Assembly: GCF_009928685.1 (NCBI RefSeq)
Contig: NZ_WWEO01000041.1
Location: 124,001-188,000 of the forward strand
Origin: Mucilaginibacter agri
GTDB lineage: Bacteria > Bacteroidota > Bacteroidia > Sphingobacteriales > Sphingobacteriaceae
Reading direction: 5' to 3'
DNA: 64,000 nt
Both the position numbers and the translations under genes were made by a program. Below are positions 8,960-17,876 of this stretch, one piece after another (the stretch's first letter is position 1; each line of letters opens with the position of its first letter). The notes beneath the pieces were generated by a model. That model was given only the letters and a program-made list of their open reading frames with translations, ran no database searches and was not told the DNA's origin.

Positions 8960-10513
8960 ATGATAATTGTTGGACAAAGTACGCTTGCACTACACGATTT
9001 TGCTGAGATCATATTTAACGGTCAGCAGGTTGTGTTGGACGAGGCCGCTTTAGAGAAAGTTCAAGTCAACTATAATTTCCTTACTCAATTTTCGTCAAAC
9101 AAACTGATCTACGGTATCAATACCGGCTTTGGCCCAATGGCCCAGTATAAGATCAGCGACGACAGCCTTTTACAGCTTCAGTATAACCTCATCCGCAGCC
9201 ACTCGTCTGGCAGTGGTAATTTGATACAAGCCCACCTGGTTAAAGCCCTGATGGTTGCCCGCCTAAACAGCTTTATGCAGGCACGTTCTGGCGTACACCC
9301 CGATGTAGTAAACCTGCTGGCAGATCTTATTAACAAAAACATAGCGCCCTGCGTGTTCGAGCACGGAGGTGTAGGCGCCAGCGGCGATCTGGTGCAACTG
9401 GCCCACTTAGGCCTGGTACTGATTGGTGAAGGTGAAGTAATTTTTGAAGGGCAAGTTCGCCCTACGGCTGAGGTTTTTGCCGAGCAAGGTGTTAAGGCGT
9501 TAACCATTCACGGTCGCGAAGGCCTTGCCATTATTAACGGAACGTCGGCTATGACGGGTATTGGCATGACAAATGTAATCCGGGCACAGAAGCTGCTGGA
9601 TTGGTCGGTAATGTTGTCGTCAATGGTCAACGAAATTGTGGAGGCCTATGATGACCACTTCTCTTACGAACTGAACATTGTTAAACGCCACAAAGGCCAG
9701 AACGAGATCGGCGCACAAATGCGCGAAATTTTGAAAGACAGCAAACTGATCCGCGATCGTTCGGAGCATTTATATAATCCTGATAATTTAGATCAGGAAG
9801 TATTTGAGGATAAGGTACAGGAGTATTATTCGCTTCGTTGTGTTACGCAAATACTCGGTCCTATTTACGATACCATTCAGCAGGCGGGCGAAGTACTGGG
9901 AAATGAGCTGAACTCGGTGAACGACAACCCGGTTATCGACCACGAAAACAACAACGTTTTCCACGGCGGTAACTTTCACGGCGATTATGTTTCTTTAGAA
10001 ATGGATAAGCTGAAGATTGCGATCACCAAACTTTCTATGTTATCAGAGCGACAGTTAAACTACCTGCTGAACCAAAAGCTGAACCAGAAATTCCCGCCGT
10101 TTGTAAACCTTGGCGTATTAGGCTTAAACTTTGGAATGCAGGGCGTGCAATTTACGGCCGTATCTACCGTGGCCGAAAATCAAACGCTTTCGTTCCCGAT
10201 GTATGTGCACAGCATCCCGAACAACAATGACAACCAGGATATGGTGAGCATGGGCTGCAACGCAGCATTGATGACGAAAAAGGTGATCGATAATTCGTTC
10301 GAGGTATTGACCATCCAACTCATGACCATTGCACAGGCTATAGATTACATGGGCTTTCAGGATAGGTTATCATCGGCGTCTTCGACTGTTTACACACAAC
10401 TACGCGAGATTTTCCCTGTATTTGTGGAAGACCAACCGCAATACAAAACCTTGAAAAAAGTTAGAGAGTTTTTAGAAACTGCGGATTCATTTATTCCGGC
10501 ACAAGCTAATTAA
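8960..10513 (+). CDS. Tyrosine ammonia-lyase (HAL/PAL family)
   Basis: A 517-residue MIO-dependent lyase that removes ammonia from an aromatic amino acid. Ala140-Ser141-Gly142 (in GGVGASGDLVQLAHL) form the MIO cofactor, and Tyr51 in IYGINTGFG is the catalytic tyrosine. The substrate-selectivity segment reads LIRSHSSGSG. It is HAL-like at the SH pair, but the whole sequence strongly resembles the Flavobacterium johnsoniae enzyme, which I recall as a characterised tyrosine ammonia-lyase. Together with the pigment genes this points to 4-coumarate for the aryl polyene starter. The ATG at 8960 is used rather than the TTG two codons earlier. First gene of the plus-strand pigment operon. Confidence 0.93.
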   Translation: MIIVGQSTLALHDFAEIIFNGQQVVLDEAALEKVQVNYNFLTQFSSNKLIYGINTGFGPMAQYKISDDSLLQLQYNLIRSHSSGSGNLIQAHLVKALMVARLNSFMQARSGVHPDVVNLLADLINKNIAPCVFEHGGVGASGDLVQLAHLGLVLIGEGEVIFEGQVRPTAEVFAEQGVKALTIHGREGLAIINGTSAMTGIGMTNVIRAQKLLDWSVMLSSMVNEIVEAYDDHFSYELNIVKRHKGQNEIGAQMREILKDSKLIRDRSEHLYNPDNLDQEVFEDKVQEYYSLRCVTQILGPIYDTIQQAGEVLGNELNSVNDNPVIDHENNNVFHGGNFHGDYVSLEMDKLKIAITKLSMLSERQLNYLLNQKLNQKFPPFVNLGVLGLNFGMQGVQFTAVSTVAENQTLSFPMYVHSIPNNNDNQDMVSMGCNAALMTKKVIDNSFEVLTIQLMTIAQAIDYMGFQDRLSSASSTVYTQLREIFPVFVEDQPQYKTLKKVREFLETADSFIPAQAN

Positions 10514-10517
10514 TTTG

Positions 10518-11246
10518 ATGAAGTGCGCGTTAGTTACCGGTGGTTCGAGGGGAATAGGCAAAGCAATCTGCATTAAAATGGCAGCATTGGGCTATTATGT
10601 GCTTATTAACTTTAAAAGTAATACCGCAGAAGCCGAAAACACATTGCAACAGATTAAAGATGCAGGCGGTAATGGCGAGTTGATGCAATTCGACGTGGCC
10701 CACAAAGAGCAGATAAAGCAAGTGTTAGGTAGCTGGATTGAAGCTAACGAACAAAACCCTATAGAAGTACTGGTAAACAACGCCGGTATCCGCGAAGACA
10801 GCCTGCTAACCTGGATGACAGACGAGCAATGGGACAACGTGATAAGTACCAACCTCGATAGTTTCTTTTACACCACACGCCTGGTTTTAAACAGCATGAT
10901 GATGAACCGTTTCGGCCGTATCATCAATGTGGTTTCACTGTCGGGTATTAAGGGGCTACCGGGGCAAACCAATTATTCGGCTGCTAAGGCAGGGGTAATT
11001 GGAGCAACTAAAGCCTTAGCGCAGGAAGTAGGCCGTCAGGGCATCACCGTAAATGCACTTGCTCCCGGTTTTATTAAAACTGATATGACCGAGGGACTTG
11101 ACGAAAAAGAACTACGTAATCAAATTCCTGTTCGCCGTTTTGGACTGCCGGAAGAAGTTGCTCATGCGGCCGCGTTTCTGGCGTCTGCCGATTCGGGGTA
11201 TATCACCGGTCAGGTTTTATCTATTAACGGCGGTTTATATTCATAA
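10518..11246 (+). CDS. fabG: 3-oxoacyl-ACP reductase (FabG-like)
   Basis: A 242-residue short-chain dehydrogenase/reductase. It carries the NADPH-binding TGGSRGIGKA at the N-terminus, NNAG near residue 90, and the active site Ser/Tyr/Lys with YSAAKAG near residue 155. It ends with NGGLYS in place of the usual NGGMYM. It reduces beta-ketoacyl-ACP during polyene elongation. It begins 4 bases after the ammonia-lyase stop (the ATG at 10518, not the TTG at 10515) and is followed 4 bases later by a dehydratase, as expected for one operon. Dedicated to the pigment pathway by context. Confidence 0.93.
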   Translation: MKCALVTGGSRGIGKAICIKMAALGYYVLINFKSNTAEAENTLQQIKDAGGNGELMQFDVAHKEQIKQVLGSWIEANEQNPIEVLVNNAGIREDSLLTWMTDEQWDNVISTNLDSFFYTTRLVLNSMMMNRFGRIINVVSLSGIKGLPGQTNYSAAKAGVIGATKALAQEVGRQGITVNALAPGFIKTDMTEGLDEKELRNQIPVRRFGLPEEVAHAAAFLASADSGYITGQVLSINGGLYS

Positions 11247-11250
11247 AAAT

Positions 11251-11679
11251 ATGTTGCCGCAATCCGCTATTCCACTTATCCCACAAAAGGCACCATTTGT
11301 AATGGTAGACCAGTTGTTGTTTGCCGATGAAACCACCGCTAAATGTGGTTTCACTATAAAGGCAGATAATCCGCTGGTTGATAAAAGCTCTTTTACAGAA
11401 GGTGGCTTACTCGAAAACATTGCCCAAACAGCTGCGGCCCACGCCGGCTATAAGGCATTAGCAGAAAACAAACCTGTTATTAAAGGGTTTATCGGAGCAG
11501 TAAAAGACCTCGAAATTTTCGGTATACCAAAAGTAGGTGATGAATTACTAACCGAAATATATACCGAAAACCAGATTTTTGACGTTACCGTAGTTACTGG
11601 TAAAGTTTGGTGCAACAACCAGCTTTTAGCCAGTTGCGAAATGAAAATATTTTTACAGGATACTTCAGCCAAAGTTTGA
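11251..11679 (+). CDS. Hotdog-fold 3-hydroxyacyl-ACP dehydratase-like protein
   Basis: A 142-residue hotdog protein like the ApeP dehydratases of aryl polyene clusters. The first helix region reads LIPQKAPFVMVDQLL, the counterpart of FabZ HRYPFLLVDR. The long central helix reads FTEGGLLENIAQTAAAHAG. The FabZ catalytic histidine (HFP) is missing: SSFTEGG occupies that place, leaving the glutamate. The start at 11251 is chosen because a longer frame would overlap fabG by about 150 bases. It probably dehydrates hydroxyacyl chains with the second hotdog protein at 15830, or its role may be structural. Confidence 0.82.
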   Translation: MLPQSAIPLIPQKAPFVMVDQLLFADETTAKCGFTIKADNPLVDKSSFTEGGLLENIAQTAAAHAGYKALAENKPVIKGFIGAVKDLEIFGIPKVGDELLTEIYTENQIFDVTVVTGKVWCNNQLLASCEMKIFLQDTSAKV

Positions 11680-11686
11680 GCCGCTA

Positions 11687-12826
11687 ATGGGACAGTTGAG
11701 TAATAAAAGCGTTTTTATTATTGCAGACAATGTTTGCAGTCCTTTAGGCCGTACTACTGCCGAAAACTTCGACAAGCTCAAAAACGGGATTTCAGGTGTT
11801 CAACAACATCATAGGGCTGATCTATCGAACGCTCCCATAGCAGCTTCCTTGTTCAATGGCAACGAAGTTTTGATTCCCGGCGCGGACACTTACACCAAAT
11901 TTGAGCAACTGCTTGTTGCATCAATCGCCGAAGCATTAAGCCAAATTAAAGTTCAGGTCGATGATCCTAAAACCGGCTTAATTATCTCCTCCACCAAAGG
12001 CAATATCAGCCTGTTGGGAACAGAAGAAAACAACGAAGAACTACAGAAACGGATCTCGCTTAATACTTCTGCTCAATTGGTAGCACGTTTATTTGGTTTC
12101 GTTTCTCAACCTGTTATTATATCCAATGCCTGCATTTCGGGTGTTATGGCAATTGTTACCGGCATGCGGATGATTCAGTCGGGGGAATACAATCAGGTGG
12201 TGGTTACGGGTGCCGATGTGATATCTAAGTTCGTGGTATCCGGTTTCCAATCGTTCCAGGCATTAAGCGCGGAAAGATGCAAGCCATTTGATAAAAACCG
12301 CGCCGGACTTAATTTGGGTGAAGGTGCCGCCACGATAATTTTATCGGGCGATGAAAAATATAACGGTAATATTCGGGTAACAGGTGGTGGTATTAGTAAT
12401 GATGCAAACCATATCTCTGGGCCATCGCGCACAGGGCAAGAACTGGCAGATGCCATTACCAAAGCTTTAAGCAATGCTGGGGTAAAATCAACTGATATCG
12501 ATTTGATCTCAGCCCACGGCACAGCAACCCCTTATAACGACGAAATGGAAGCCAAGGCAATTACACTTGCTGGCATCCAACATACGCCTGTAAACGGACT
12601 CAAAGCCTTCTACGGCCATACATTAGGCGCAGCCGGCCTAATTGAAACCGTACTGGCCAAACAATGCATGGTGCAAAATACTTTATTACCTACCTTAGGT
12701 TTTGAGGAAACAGGTACAGCGCCACTAAACATCACAAGTGCCATTAGCGACGCCGAAATTAAACACTGCGTAAAAACAGCATCGGGTTTTGGTGGGTGCA
12801 ATGGCGCGTTGGTTTTAAGTAAATAA
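11687..12826 (+). CDS. Beta-ketoacyl-ACP synthase (FabF-like), catalytic triad intact
   Basis: A 379-residue condensing enzyme. Cys149 (SNACISG), His277 (SAHGTATPYND) and His311 (YGHTLGAAG) form the complete C-H-H site. The gate segment LNLGEGAATI is present, and the chain ends with GFGGCNGALVLSK as in FabF. It should extend the polyene chain with malonyl-ACP. It begins 7 bases after the upstream dehydratase and is followed by a half-length synthase homologue, a pairing like the KS and chain-length partner of aryl polyene clusters. Confidence 0.9.
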   Translation: MGQLSNKSVFIIADNVCSPLGRTTAENFDKLKNGISGVQQHHRADLSNAPIAASLFNGNEVLIPGADTYTKFEQLLVASIAEALSQIKVQVDDPKTGLIISSTKGNISLLGTEENNEELQKRISLNTSAQLVARLFGFVSQPVIISNACISGVMAIVTGMRMIQSGEYNQVVVTGADVISKFVVSGFQSFQALSAERCKPFDKNRAGLNLGEGAATIILSGDEKYNGNIRVTGGGISNDANHISGPSRTGQELADAITKALSNAGVKSTDIDLISAHGTATPYNDEMEAKAITLAGIQHTPVNGLKAFYGHTLGAAGLIETVLAKQCMVQNTLLPTLGFEETGTAPLNITSAISDAEIKHCVKTASGFGGCNGALVLSK

Positions 12827-12842
12827 ATTAGCAGAAAGAAGA

Positions 12843-13457
12843 TTGTCGGCAGAACAGCAATATATCACAAGCAGTTGTATCATTAGCAATAATGCGGTGT
12901 ACAAGGATGAGATGCCGGTGTTCGGAGGTCAGAGCCCGGATTTAGCCGCTTTTTTGTTATCTACCTACCAACATTTCGAACTCAACTATCCAAAATTCTA
13001 TAAAATGGATAATCTGAGTAAATTAGGTTGGCTGGCATCAGAGGTTTTATTGAAGGATAGTTTCGATAAAACTAAATATCAGCCCGAGGAAATTGGGATA
13101 GTATTAACGAACGCCAACTCTAGCCTCGATGCCGATCTAAAATATTGGGATTCGGCGCAGGATATGGCCAGCCCATCGTTATTTGTGTATACCCTGCCTA
13201 ATATTGTAATAGGCGAAATCTGCATTCGCAATGGTTTTAAGGGCGAAGACGCATTTTATATTACGCCTGCTTTTGATGCTGCATTTATCCATCAACAGGC
13301 AAGCTACTTGCTAAACAATGACATATTAAAAGCCTGCATTTGCGGCTGGGTTGATGTGGTTGGTGATGAGTATAAAGCGGCGTTATTTTTGGTGGAGCAA
13401 AGCAGCAACGGGGTTGAGTTTGAAGTAAACAATTTGACAAAGACATTTAATATATAA
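12843..13457 (+). CDS. Half-length ketosynthase homologue (ApeC-like), no active-site Cys
   Basis: A 204-residue protein matching only the N-terminal thiolase-fold half of a ketosynthase (Ketoacyl-synt_2 type). SPSLFVYTLPNIVIGEICIR is the typical segment. At the nucleophile position it has ITPAFDAAF, so the cysteine is replaced, and the half carrying both histidines is absent. It cannot condense by itself. By analogy with ApeC-type chain-length proteins it may partner the synthase before it. The start is a TTG at 12843 preceded by AGAAAGAAGA; no earlier in-frame ATG fits. A palindromic repeat follows it. Confidence 0.78.
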   Translation: MSAEQQYITSSCIISNNAVYKDEMPVFGGQSPDLAAFLLSTYQHFELNYPKFYKMDNLSKLGWLASEVLLKDSFDKTKYQPEEIGIVLTNANSSLDADLKYWDSAQDMASPSLFVYTLPNIVIGEICIRNGFKGEDAFYITPAFDAAFIHQQASYLLNNDILKACICGWVDVVGDEYKAALFLVEQSSNGVEFEVNNLTKTFNI

Positions 13458-13459
13458 AA

Positions 13460-13557
13460 TATGTCATTGCGAGCGATAGCGCGGCAACCTCGTAGCTATA
13501 CAAATTAGATCTGCATAGCTACGAGGTTGCTTCGTCGTACCTCCTCGCAATGACATA
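13460..13557. repeat. Palindromic repeat, CATTGCGAGCGATAGCG type (copy 2)
   Basis: Arms AATATGTCATTGCGAG / CTCGCAATGACATATT with inner arms GCAACCTCGTAGCTAT / ATAGCTACGAGGTTGC. It is the same family as 8784-8875 and is inserted inside the pigment operon between two synthase genes. Confidence 0.9.
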
Positions 13558-13578
13558 TTTATTAAAAGAAAAATAAAA

Positions 13579-14778
13579 ATGAGTTCACCGGTTTACGTTG
13601 CAGGTTTAGGCGTTATCTCGGCCATTGGAAACAATGTGGCGGAGAACCTGGCTGCGCTTAAAAGCGGCAAAGCCGGCATGGCCGATATTACTTATCTGCA
13701 AACAAGATACAAGCACGAGATTCCGGCTGCCGAAGTGAAATTCAACAATTCGCAATTGGCTGCGATGGCAGGCTTTCCGGAGCATATTAGCCGCACGGCT
13801 TTATTGAGCAGCATTGCAGCTAAAGAAGCATTAGAGGACTCAGCTATCAAAAATATCGGCGGTCTGCGTATTGGTTTTATTTCGGCCAATACCGTGGGGG
13901 GTATGGATAAATCCGAACATTTTTACGAAGATTTCTTAAAGGACAATCAAAGAGGCGATTTGCTAGATGTAGTAAATCACGGCTGCGGTAATATTACAGA
14001 ACTGGTTGCCGATCAGTTGGAGATCAACAGTTATGTTACTACTATTAGCACCGCCTGCTCTTCATCGGCCAATGCGATATTTTTTGGTGCGCGGCTAATT
14101 CGCGCGGGGATACTGGATGCAGTTGTAGCCGGAGGTACTGATGCCTTTACCCGGTTTACGCTTAACGGCTTTAATACCCTTATGATCCTCGATCGTAAAT
14201 TTTGCAAACCTTTTGACGAAAACCGTGAGGGCCTTAATTTAGGCGAAGGCGCGGGCTATGTAGTATTGGTATCCGATAAAATTGCCAAACAGCTTGATAA
14301 AGAACTTTATGGCAAACTAAGCGGGTACGATAACAGCAACGATGCCTATCATCAAACAGCAACCTCGCCCGAAGGCGACGGCCCGTACATGGCTATGCAA
14401 GGTGCATTAAAACGGGCGGGGCTACAGCCATCTGATATTGGCTACATCAACCTACATGGCACCGGCACACCAAACAACGATCAAAGCGAAGGCACGGCGG
14501 TAATGCGTCTGTTTGATGGCAATTATCCGCCGATGAGTTCTACCAAATCCTTCACAGGGCATACCTTGGGAGCAAGTGGCGGCATCGAAGCGGTATTTTC
14601 TCTACTCGCTTTGAAACACGGTTTGGTATTCCCAAATCTTCGCTTTGAAACGCAGATGAAAGAATTACCTTTTTCGCCACAAACGGAGTTGCTAACCGAT
14701 CAGCCAATCAATCATGTATTGTCTAACTCTTTCGGGTTTGGCGGTAATTGTTCATCATTAATATTTTCTAAGGCATAA
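13579..14778 (+). CDS. Beta-ketoacyl-ACP synthase (FabF-like), catalytic triad intact
   Basis: A 399-residue condensing enzyme with Cys160 (STACSSSANA), His293 (LHGTGTPNND) and His328 (FTGHTLGASG). The TACSSSANA motif, the long NTVGGMDKSEHFYED loop, and the C-terminal SFGFGGNCSSLIFSK fit FabF/KS-alpha enzymes. It is likely the main elongating synthase for the polyene. The stop overlaps the next gene's start (TAATG), which encodes a catalytically dead homologue, as in KS-alpha/chain-length-factor pairs of type II polyketide systems. Confidence 0.92.
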   Translation: MSSPVYVAGLGVISAIGNNVAENLAALKSGKAGMADITYLQTRYKHEIPAAEVKFNNSQLAAMAGFPEHISRTALLSSIAAKEALEDSAIKNIGGLRIGFISANTVGGMDKSEHFYEDFLKDNQRGDLLDVVNHGCGNITELVADQLEINSYVTTISTACSSSANAIFFGARLIRAGILDAVVAGGTDAFTRFTLNGFNTLMILDRKFCKPFDENREGLNLGEGAGYVVLVSDKIAKQLDKELYGKLSGYDNSNDAYHQTATSPEGDGPYMAMQGALKRAGLQPSDIGYINLHGTGTPNNDQSEGTAVMRLFDGNYPPMSSTKSFTGHTLGASGGIEAVFSLLALKHGLVFPNLRFETQMKELPFSPQTELLTDQPINHVLSNSFGFGGNCSSLIFSKA

Positions 14779-15836
14779 TGATGAAGCTATACATTAAATC
14801 AACAGCCTGTATTTCAGCCCAAAAAACTTTTGGGGATGTCCCATTTTTGACCGACGCGCATACCTATACCAAGCCTCGTTTGGATGCTATAGAACCGGAT
14901 TACAAACCCTATCTCGATCCCAAGCTAAGCCGCAGGATGAGCAGGGTAATTAAGATGGGAGTAGCGGCCGCGAAGGAGGCACTAAATCAATCAGGCGTTA
15001 CGATGCCCGATGCCATTATTACCGGCACTGCTTATGGTTGCGTAGAGGACACCACTGTTTTCCTAACCCGCATTATTGAGCAGGAGGAAGAAATGCTGCC
15101 ACCTACAGCATTTATTCAGTCTACCCATAACACGGTAGCAGCTCAAATAGCATTGATGCTGCAATGCCACGCCTACAACAACACATTTGTACACAAAAGC
15201 TTCTCTTTCGAAAGCGCATTAATGGATGCCGCCATGCTGTTTGCAGAGCAGGAAGCATCAACCATTTTAGTAGGCGGAATTGACGAAATAACAGACACCA
15301 ATTACGCCATCTTCGACAGATTTGACACCTATAAAAAGGGAGATTTTACTAATACAGAGCTGTATGCAACCAATTCGCCGGGTACTATTGCGGGCGAAGG
15401 GGCAGCTTTCTTTGTGTTGTCTAACGAGTCATCGGGTAGCGATATAGCTTCTATCGATGCTTTTCAAACCGTTTACAAGCCTGCCAATATCGAAGAGGCT
15501 GTATTGAGCTTTTTAACCGCTCATGATTTACAGTTGGATAATATCGATCTTGTTATTTCAGGTAAAAACGGGGATACACCAAGTGACGTGGCTATTGATG
15601 AATTGGAAAAAGGCTTATTTAAGAATAACCCGTTAATTCATTACAAACATCTCTGCGGCGAGTATCCAACGGCATCATCTTTTGCTTTGTGGTTGGCTTC
15701 TAACATTGTTAAAACAGGAGCAGTTCCTGCTGCATTGGCAGAAAACAAGGTTACCAATTCGCAAATCAAACGAGTATTGATCTGCACTCATTATCAAAAT
15801 AAATACTGGTCGCTAATGTTGGTTTCAGCATGTTAA
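14778..15836 (+). CDS. Chain-length-factor-like ketosynthase, all catalytic residues lost
   Basis: A 352-residue ketosynthase-fold protein. The cysteine position reads VHKSFSFESAL (residues 138-148), where the active partner has ISTACSSSANA. The first histidine motif is SGKNGDTPSD and the second is HLCGEYPTASS (glutamate for histidine). All three catalytic residues are therefore absent, and it should act as a non-catalytic partner, like the chain-length factor of type II polyketide synthases. It overlaps the active synthase by one base upstream and the second hotdog gene by 7 bases downstream, implying tight stoichiometry. Confidence 0.83.
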   Translation: MMKLYIKSTACISAQKTFGDVPFLTDAHTYTKPRLDAIEPDYKPYLDPKLSRRMSRVIKMGVAAAKEALNQSGVTMPDAIITGTAYGCVEDTTVFLTRIIEQEEEMLPPTAFIQSTHNTVAAQIALMLQCHAYNNTFVHKSFSFESALMDAAMLFAEQEASTILVGGIDEITDTNYAIFDRFDTYKKGDFTNTELYATNSPGTIAGEGAAFFVLSNESSGSDIASIDAFQTVYKPANIEEAVLSFLTAHDLQLDNIDLVISGKNGDTPSDVAIDELEKGLFKNNPLIHYKHLCGEYPTASSFALWLASNIVKTGAVPAALAENKVTNSQIKRVLICTHYQNKYWSLMLVSAC

Positions 15837-16207
15837 AGGATACTCTATATACTATTCAAACTTTGCAGAACAGCGACAATGCCATTTATGCAACGCTGCT
15901 GCTCAACCCCACTCACGAAATTTTTTCGGGTCATTACCCAGAGCAACCGGTGCTGCCCGGAGCATGTGCATTGCAAATGATACAGGAAGTAATGGAAATC
16001 GCTTTTGACCAGTGCGTGCAGCTTATTAAAGCCAGCAGCATGAAGTTTTTATCGATGGTGAACCCTCAAACCGATCCGGTTCTGCAGTTAAAGGTAAGTT
16101 ATCAGGAGGTGGAGAAACTGCAGATAAAAATTACCGCAACGCTCAATTGCGGTCAAACGGTGAGCTTTAAATTGCAGGCTTTATATCAGCAGATTATGAA
16201 GTGCTGA
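15830..16207 (+). CDS. Hotdog-fold 3-hydroxyacyl-ACP dehydratase (FabZ/FabA-like)
   Basis: A 125-residue hotdog protein that keeps the catalytic region: GHYPEQPVLPGACALQM, with His35 in the HYP/HFP position and the PxxPG turn before the long helix. It should remove water from 3-hydroxyacyl-ACP to build the conjugated double bonds. It complements the His-less hotdog protein at 11251. Last gene of the plus-strand pigment operon; a palindromic repeat follows. Confidence 0.85.
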   Translation: MLKDTLYTIQTLQNSDNAIYATLLLNPTHEIFSGHYPEQPVLPGACALQMIQEVMEIAFDQCVQLIKASSMKFLSMVNPQTDPVLQLKVSYQEVEKLQIKITATLNCGQTVSFKLQALYQQIMKC

Positions 16208-16223
16208 TACGATTTTTATCAAA

Positions 16224-16305
16224 TTTGTCATTTCGACGGAGGAGAAATCTTCTACGATGAAACAGTCGGCGCAGAAGATCTCTCACTATCGTTCGAGATG
16301 ACAAA
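16224..16305. repeat. Palindromic repeat between convergent pigment operons
   Basis: Outer arms TTTGTCATTTCGAC / GTTCGAGATGACAAA and inner arms GAGAAATCTTCT / AGAAGATCTCTC. It is a third repeat type (TGTCATTTCGA). It sits where the two pigment operons converge and may act as a bidirectional terminator. Confidence 0.8.
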
Positions 16306-16322
16306 AATATTTTAGGCGCGGA

Positions 16323-16586
16323 TTATTTCGCAGAATGCTCTACAATATAATCAGCCATCGAATTTACGTCCACTAATACCTTGCGGCCGTCCTTAGGATC
16401 TTTGATGGTGATGCCATATTCTTTTTTAAGCAGTACGATTAGTTCCAACGAGTCGATAGAATCCAGACCTAAACCATCGCCGAAAAGTGGCTCGTCATCT
16501 TTAATGTCGGCCGGGGTAAGGTCGGTTAAGTTTAAAAACTTGATGATCTGTTGCTTAAGCTGTTCTTTCAGCGCTTCTTTTTCCAT
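16323..16586 (-). CDS. Acyl carrier protein of the pigment locus
   Basis: An 87-residue carrier protein. Ser43 in LGLDSIDSLEL is the phosphopantetheine attachment site; the family usually has DSL, here DSI. The acidic helix II (SIDSLELIVLLKKEYG) docks synthases and dehydratases. It is the only carrier protein in the window, so it presumably carries the growing aryl polyene, and perhaps the dialkylresorcinol precursors as well. It is the last gene of the minus-strand operon, 12 bases after the ABC permease. Confidence 0.92.
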   Translation of the reverse strand: MEKEALKEQLKQQIIKFLNLTDLTPADIKDDEPLFGDGLGLDSIDSLELIVLLKKEYGITIKDPKDGRKVLVDVNSMADYIVEHSAK

Positions 16587-16598
16587 TATATGTTTCTC

Positions 16599-17876
16599 TT
16601 AGATCAGGTTCTTCTTTTTTAGTCCAATGTAGGCTGCCAGTTGTATCAGCAGCGTAATACCCAGCAAAGGTAGCAGATTTGGAATTACATCCTTCAGTTT
16701 TCCTCCCTCTAAAAACAGGGTATAATAAGCTTCTATGCACCAGTGTAATGGCGAGATAGCTGCAACCGTTTTAAAGGCATCGGGCATGGCAAAGCTGGGT
16801 ACCATCAAACCGCCCACGGCGGCCATTATCACTATAGATACCGCGCCAAAGCCATTCGCTTGCTCCTGCGTTTGGCAATACACGCCCATGCATATCGCAT
16901 AACTTACTGCACACCATCCGCACACCAATGTAACCATCAGCAAGCCAAAGTAATCGCTTGGTAAGTTTAAGGCCGGCAACCCGATGTGGGGAAACAGCCA
17001 GATACCCATCGAAAATATTACCAGTGCCTGTAGCAAAGTAACGCCCAGGTAGGTTATTTGTTTAGAGACCAACGCCACCATAAAATTGGTTGGCAGCGTT
17101 TTAAGGCGAATAAAACTACCGCTTATCTTTTCCCTAACCACGCTGCCGCCGAGGGAAATTATGATGAAGAACATGGCGAAAATTGTCCAGGCGGGCACGT
17201 TATGTTGTGTAGCATTGGGCATAATAATACCTCCGCTAATAGATACCGGCAATTCATTAATCTTAGTCTGGTTATTCAACAGGTCCTTTTCCAATGCCTC
17301 CGGCAATGGCTTTTCGTTAATGGCGAAGTATAGCTGGCGCAAGGTTTCGCGGCTTTCTACAATTTGCAATGCACTGCGCAGTGCGCCATTGATAGACATT
17401 CTGTACGATTCCTGTATAATAGGCTGATAGTACATCGCCAGGGGATTTACCGATATTTTGCTTTTAGCAGTATCTCCCGATAAACCAAAGCTATTTAATG
17501 CTTTGCCCGATACATTCTTTGCTTTTGCTGTTATCTTCTGCGTGTAATCAGCCGGAATCACAATAGCCAGCAAGGCGTCTTTACCGCGCATCCGCTGTTT
17601 AATGGCATCGTCTGTTTCTGCTTTATCGATGTTGTTGATCTTAAACATTCCCATCTTATCCAGCGTGCTCATGAGTTGGGTGCTCAACTTGCCGGTATCG
17701 CGGTTGCATACCATCATGGTAATGCGGTTTTTGTTTACCAGCTGAAAGGTGCTGTTTTGAATACTGGTTACAATAATCACCAGTATAATAGGCATAATAA
17801 AAGCCAGCGCTATACCCACCTTATCGCGAAGCAGGATCCTGATATCCTTTATAATGGTTGCCTTCAGTTTATACAT
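16599..17876 (-). CDS. ABC-2 type transporter permease
   Basis: A 425-residue membrane protein of the ABC-2 export family. It has one N-terminal membrane helix (about 20-40), a long periplasmic domain (to about 220), then five hydrophobic segments, with WCAVSYAICMGVYCQTQEQANGFG in the typical loop. It starts one base into the ATPase stop (TGATG), so the two are made together. By context it exports or places the pigment or an intermediate in the envelope; the cargo is inferred from location only. Confidence 0.9.
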   Translation of the reverse strand: MYKLKATIIKDIRILLRDKVGIALAFIMPIILVIIVTSIQNSTFQLVNKNRITMMVCNRDTGKLSTQLMSTLDKMGMFKINNIDKAETDDAIKQRMRGKDALLAIVIPADYTQKITAKAKNVSGKALNSFGLSGDTAKSKISVNPLAMYYQPIIQESYRMSINGALRSALQIVESRETLRQLYFAINEKPLPEALEKDLLNNQTKINELPVSISGGIIMPNATQHNVPAWTIFAMFFIIISLGGSVVREKISGSFIRLKTLPTNFMVALVSKQITYLGVTLLQALVIFSMGIWLFPHIGLPALNLPSDYFGLLMVTLVCGWCAVSYAICMGVYCQTQEQANGFGAVSIVIMAAVGGLMVPSFAMPDAFKTVAAISPLHWCIEAYYTLFLEGGKLKDVIPNLLPLLGITLLIQLAAYIGLKKKNLI

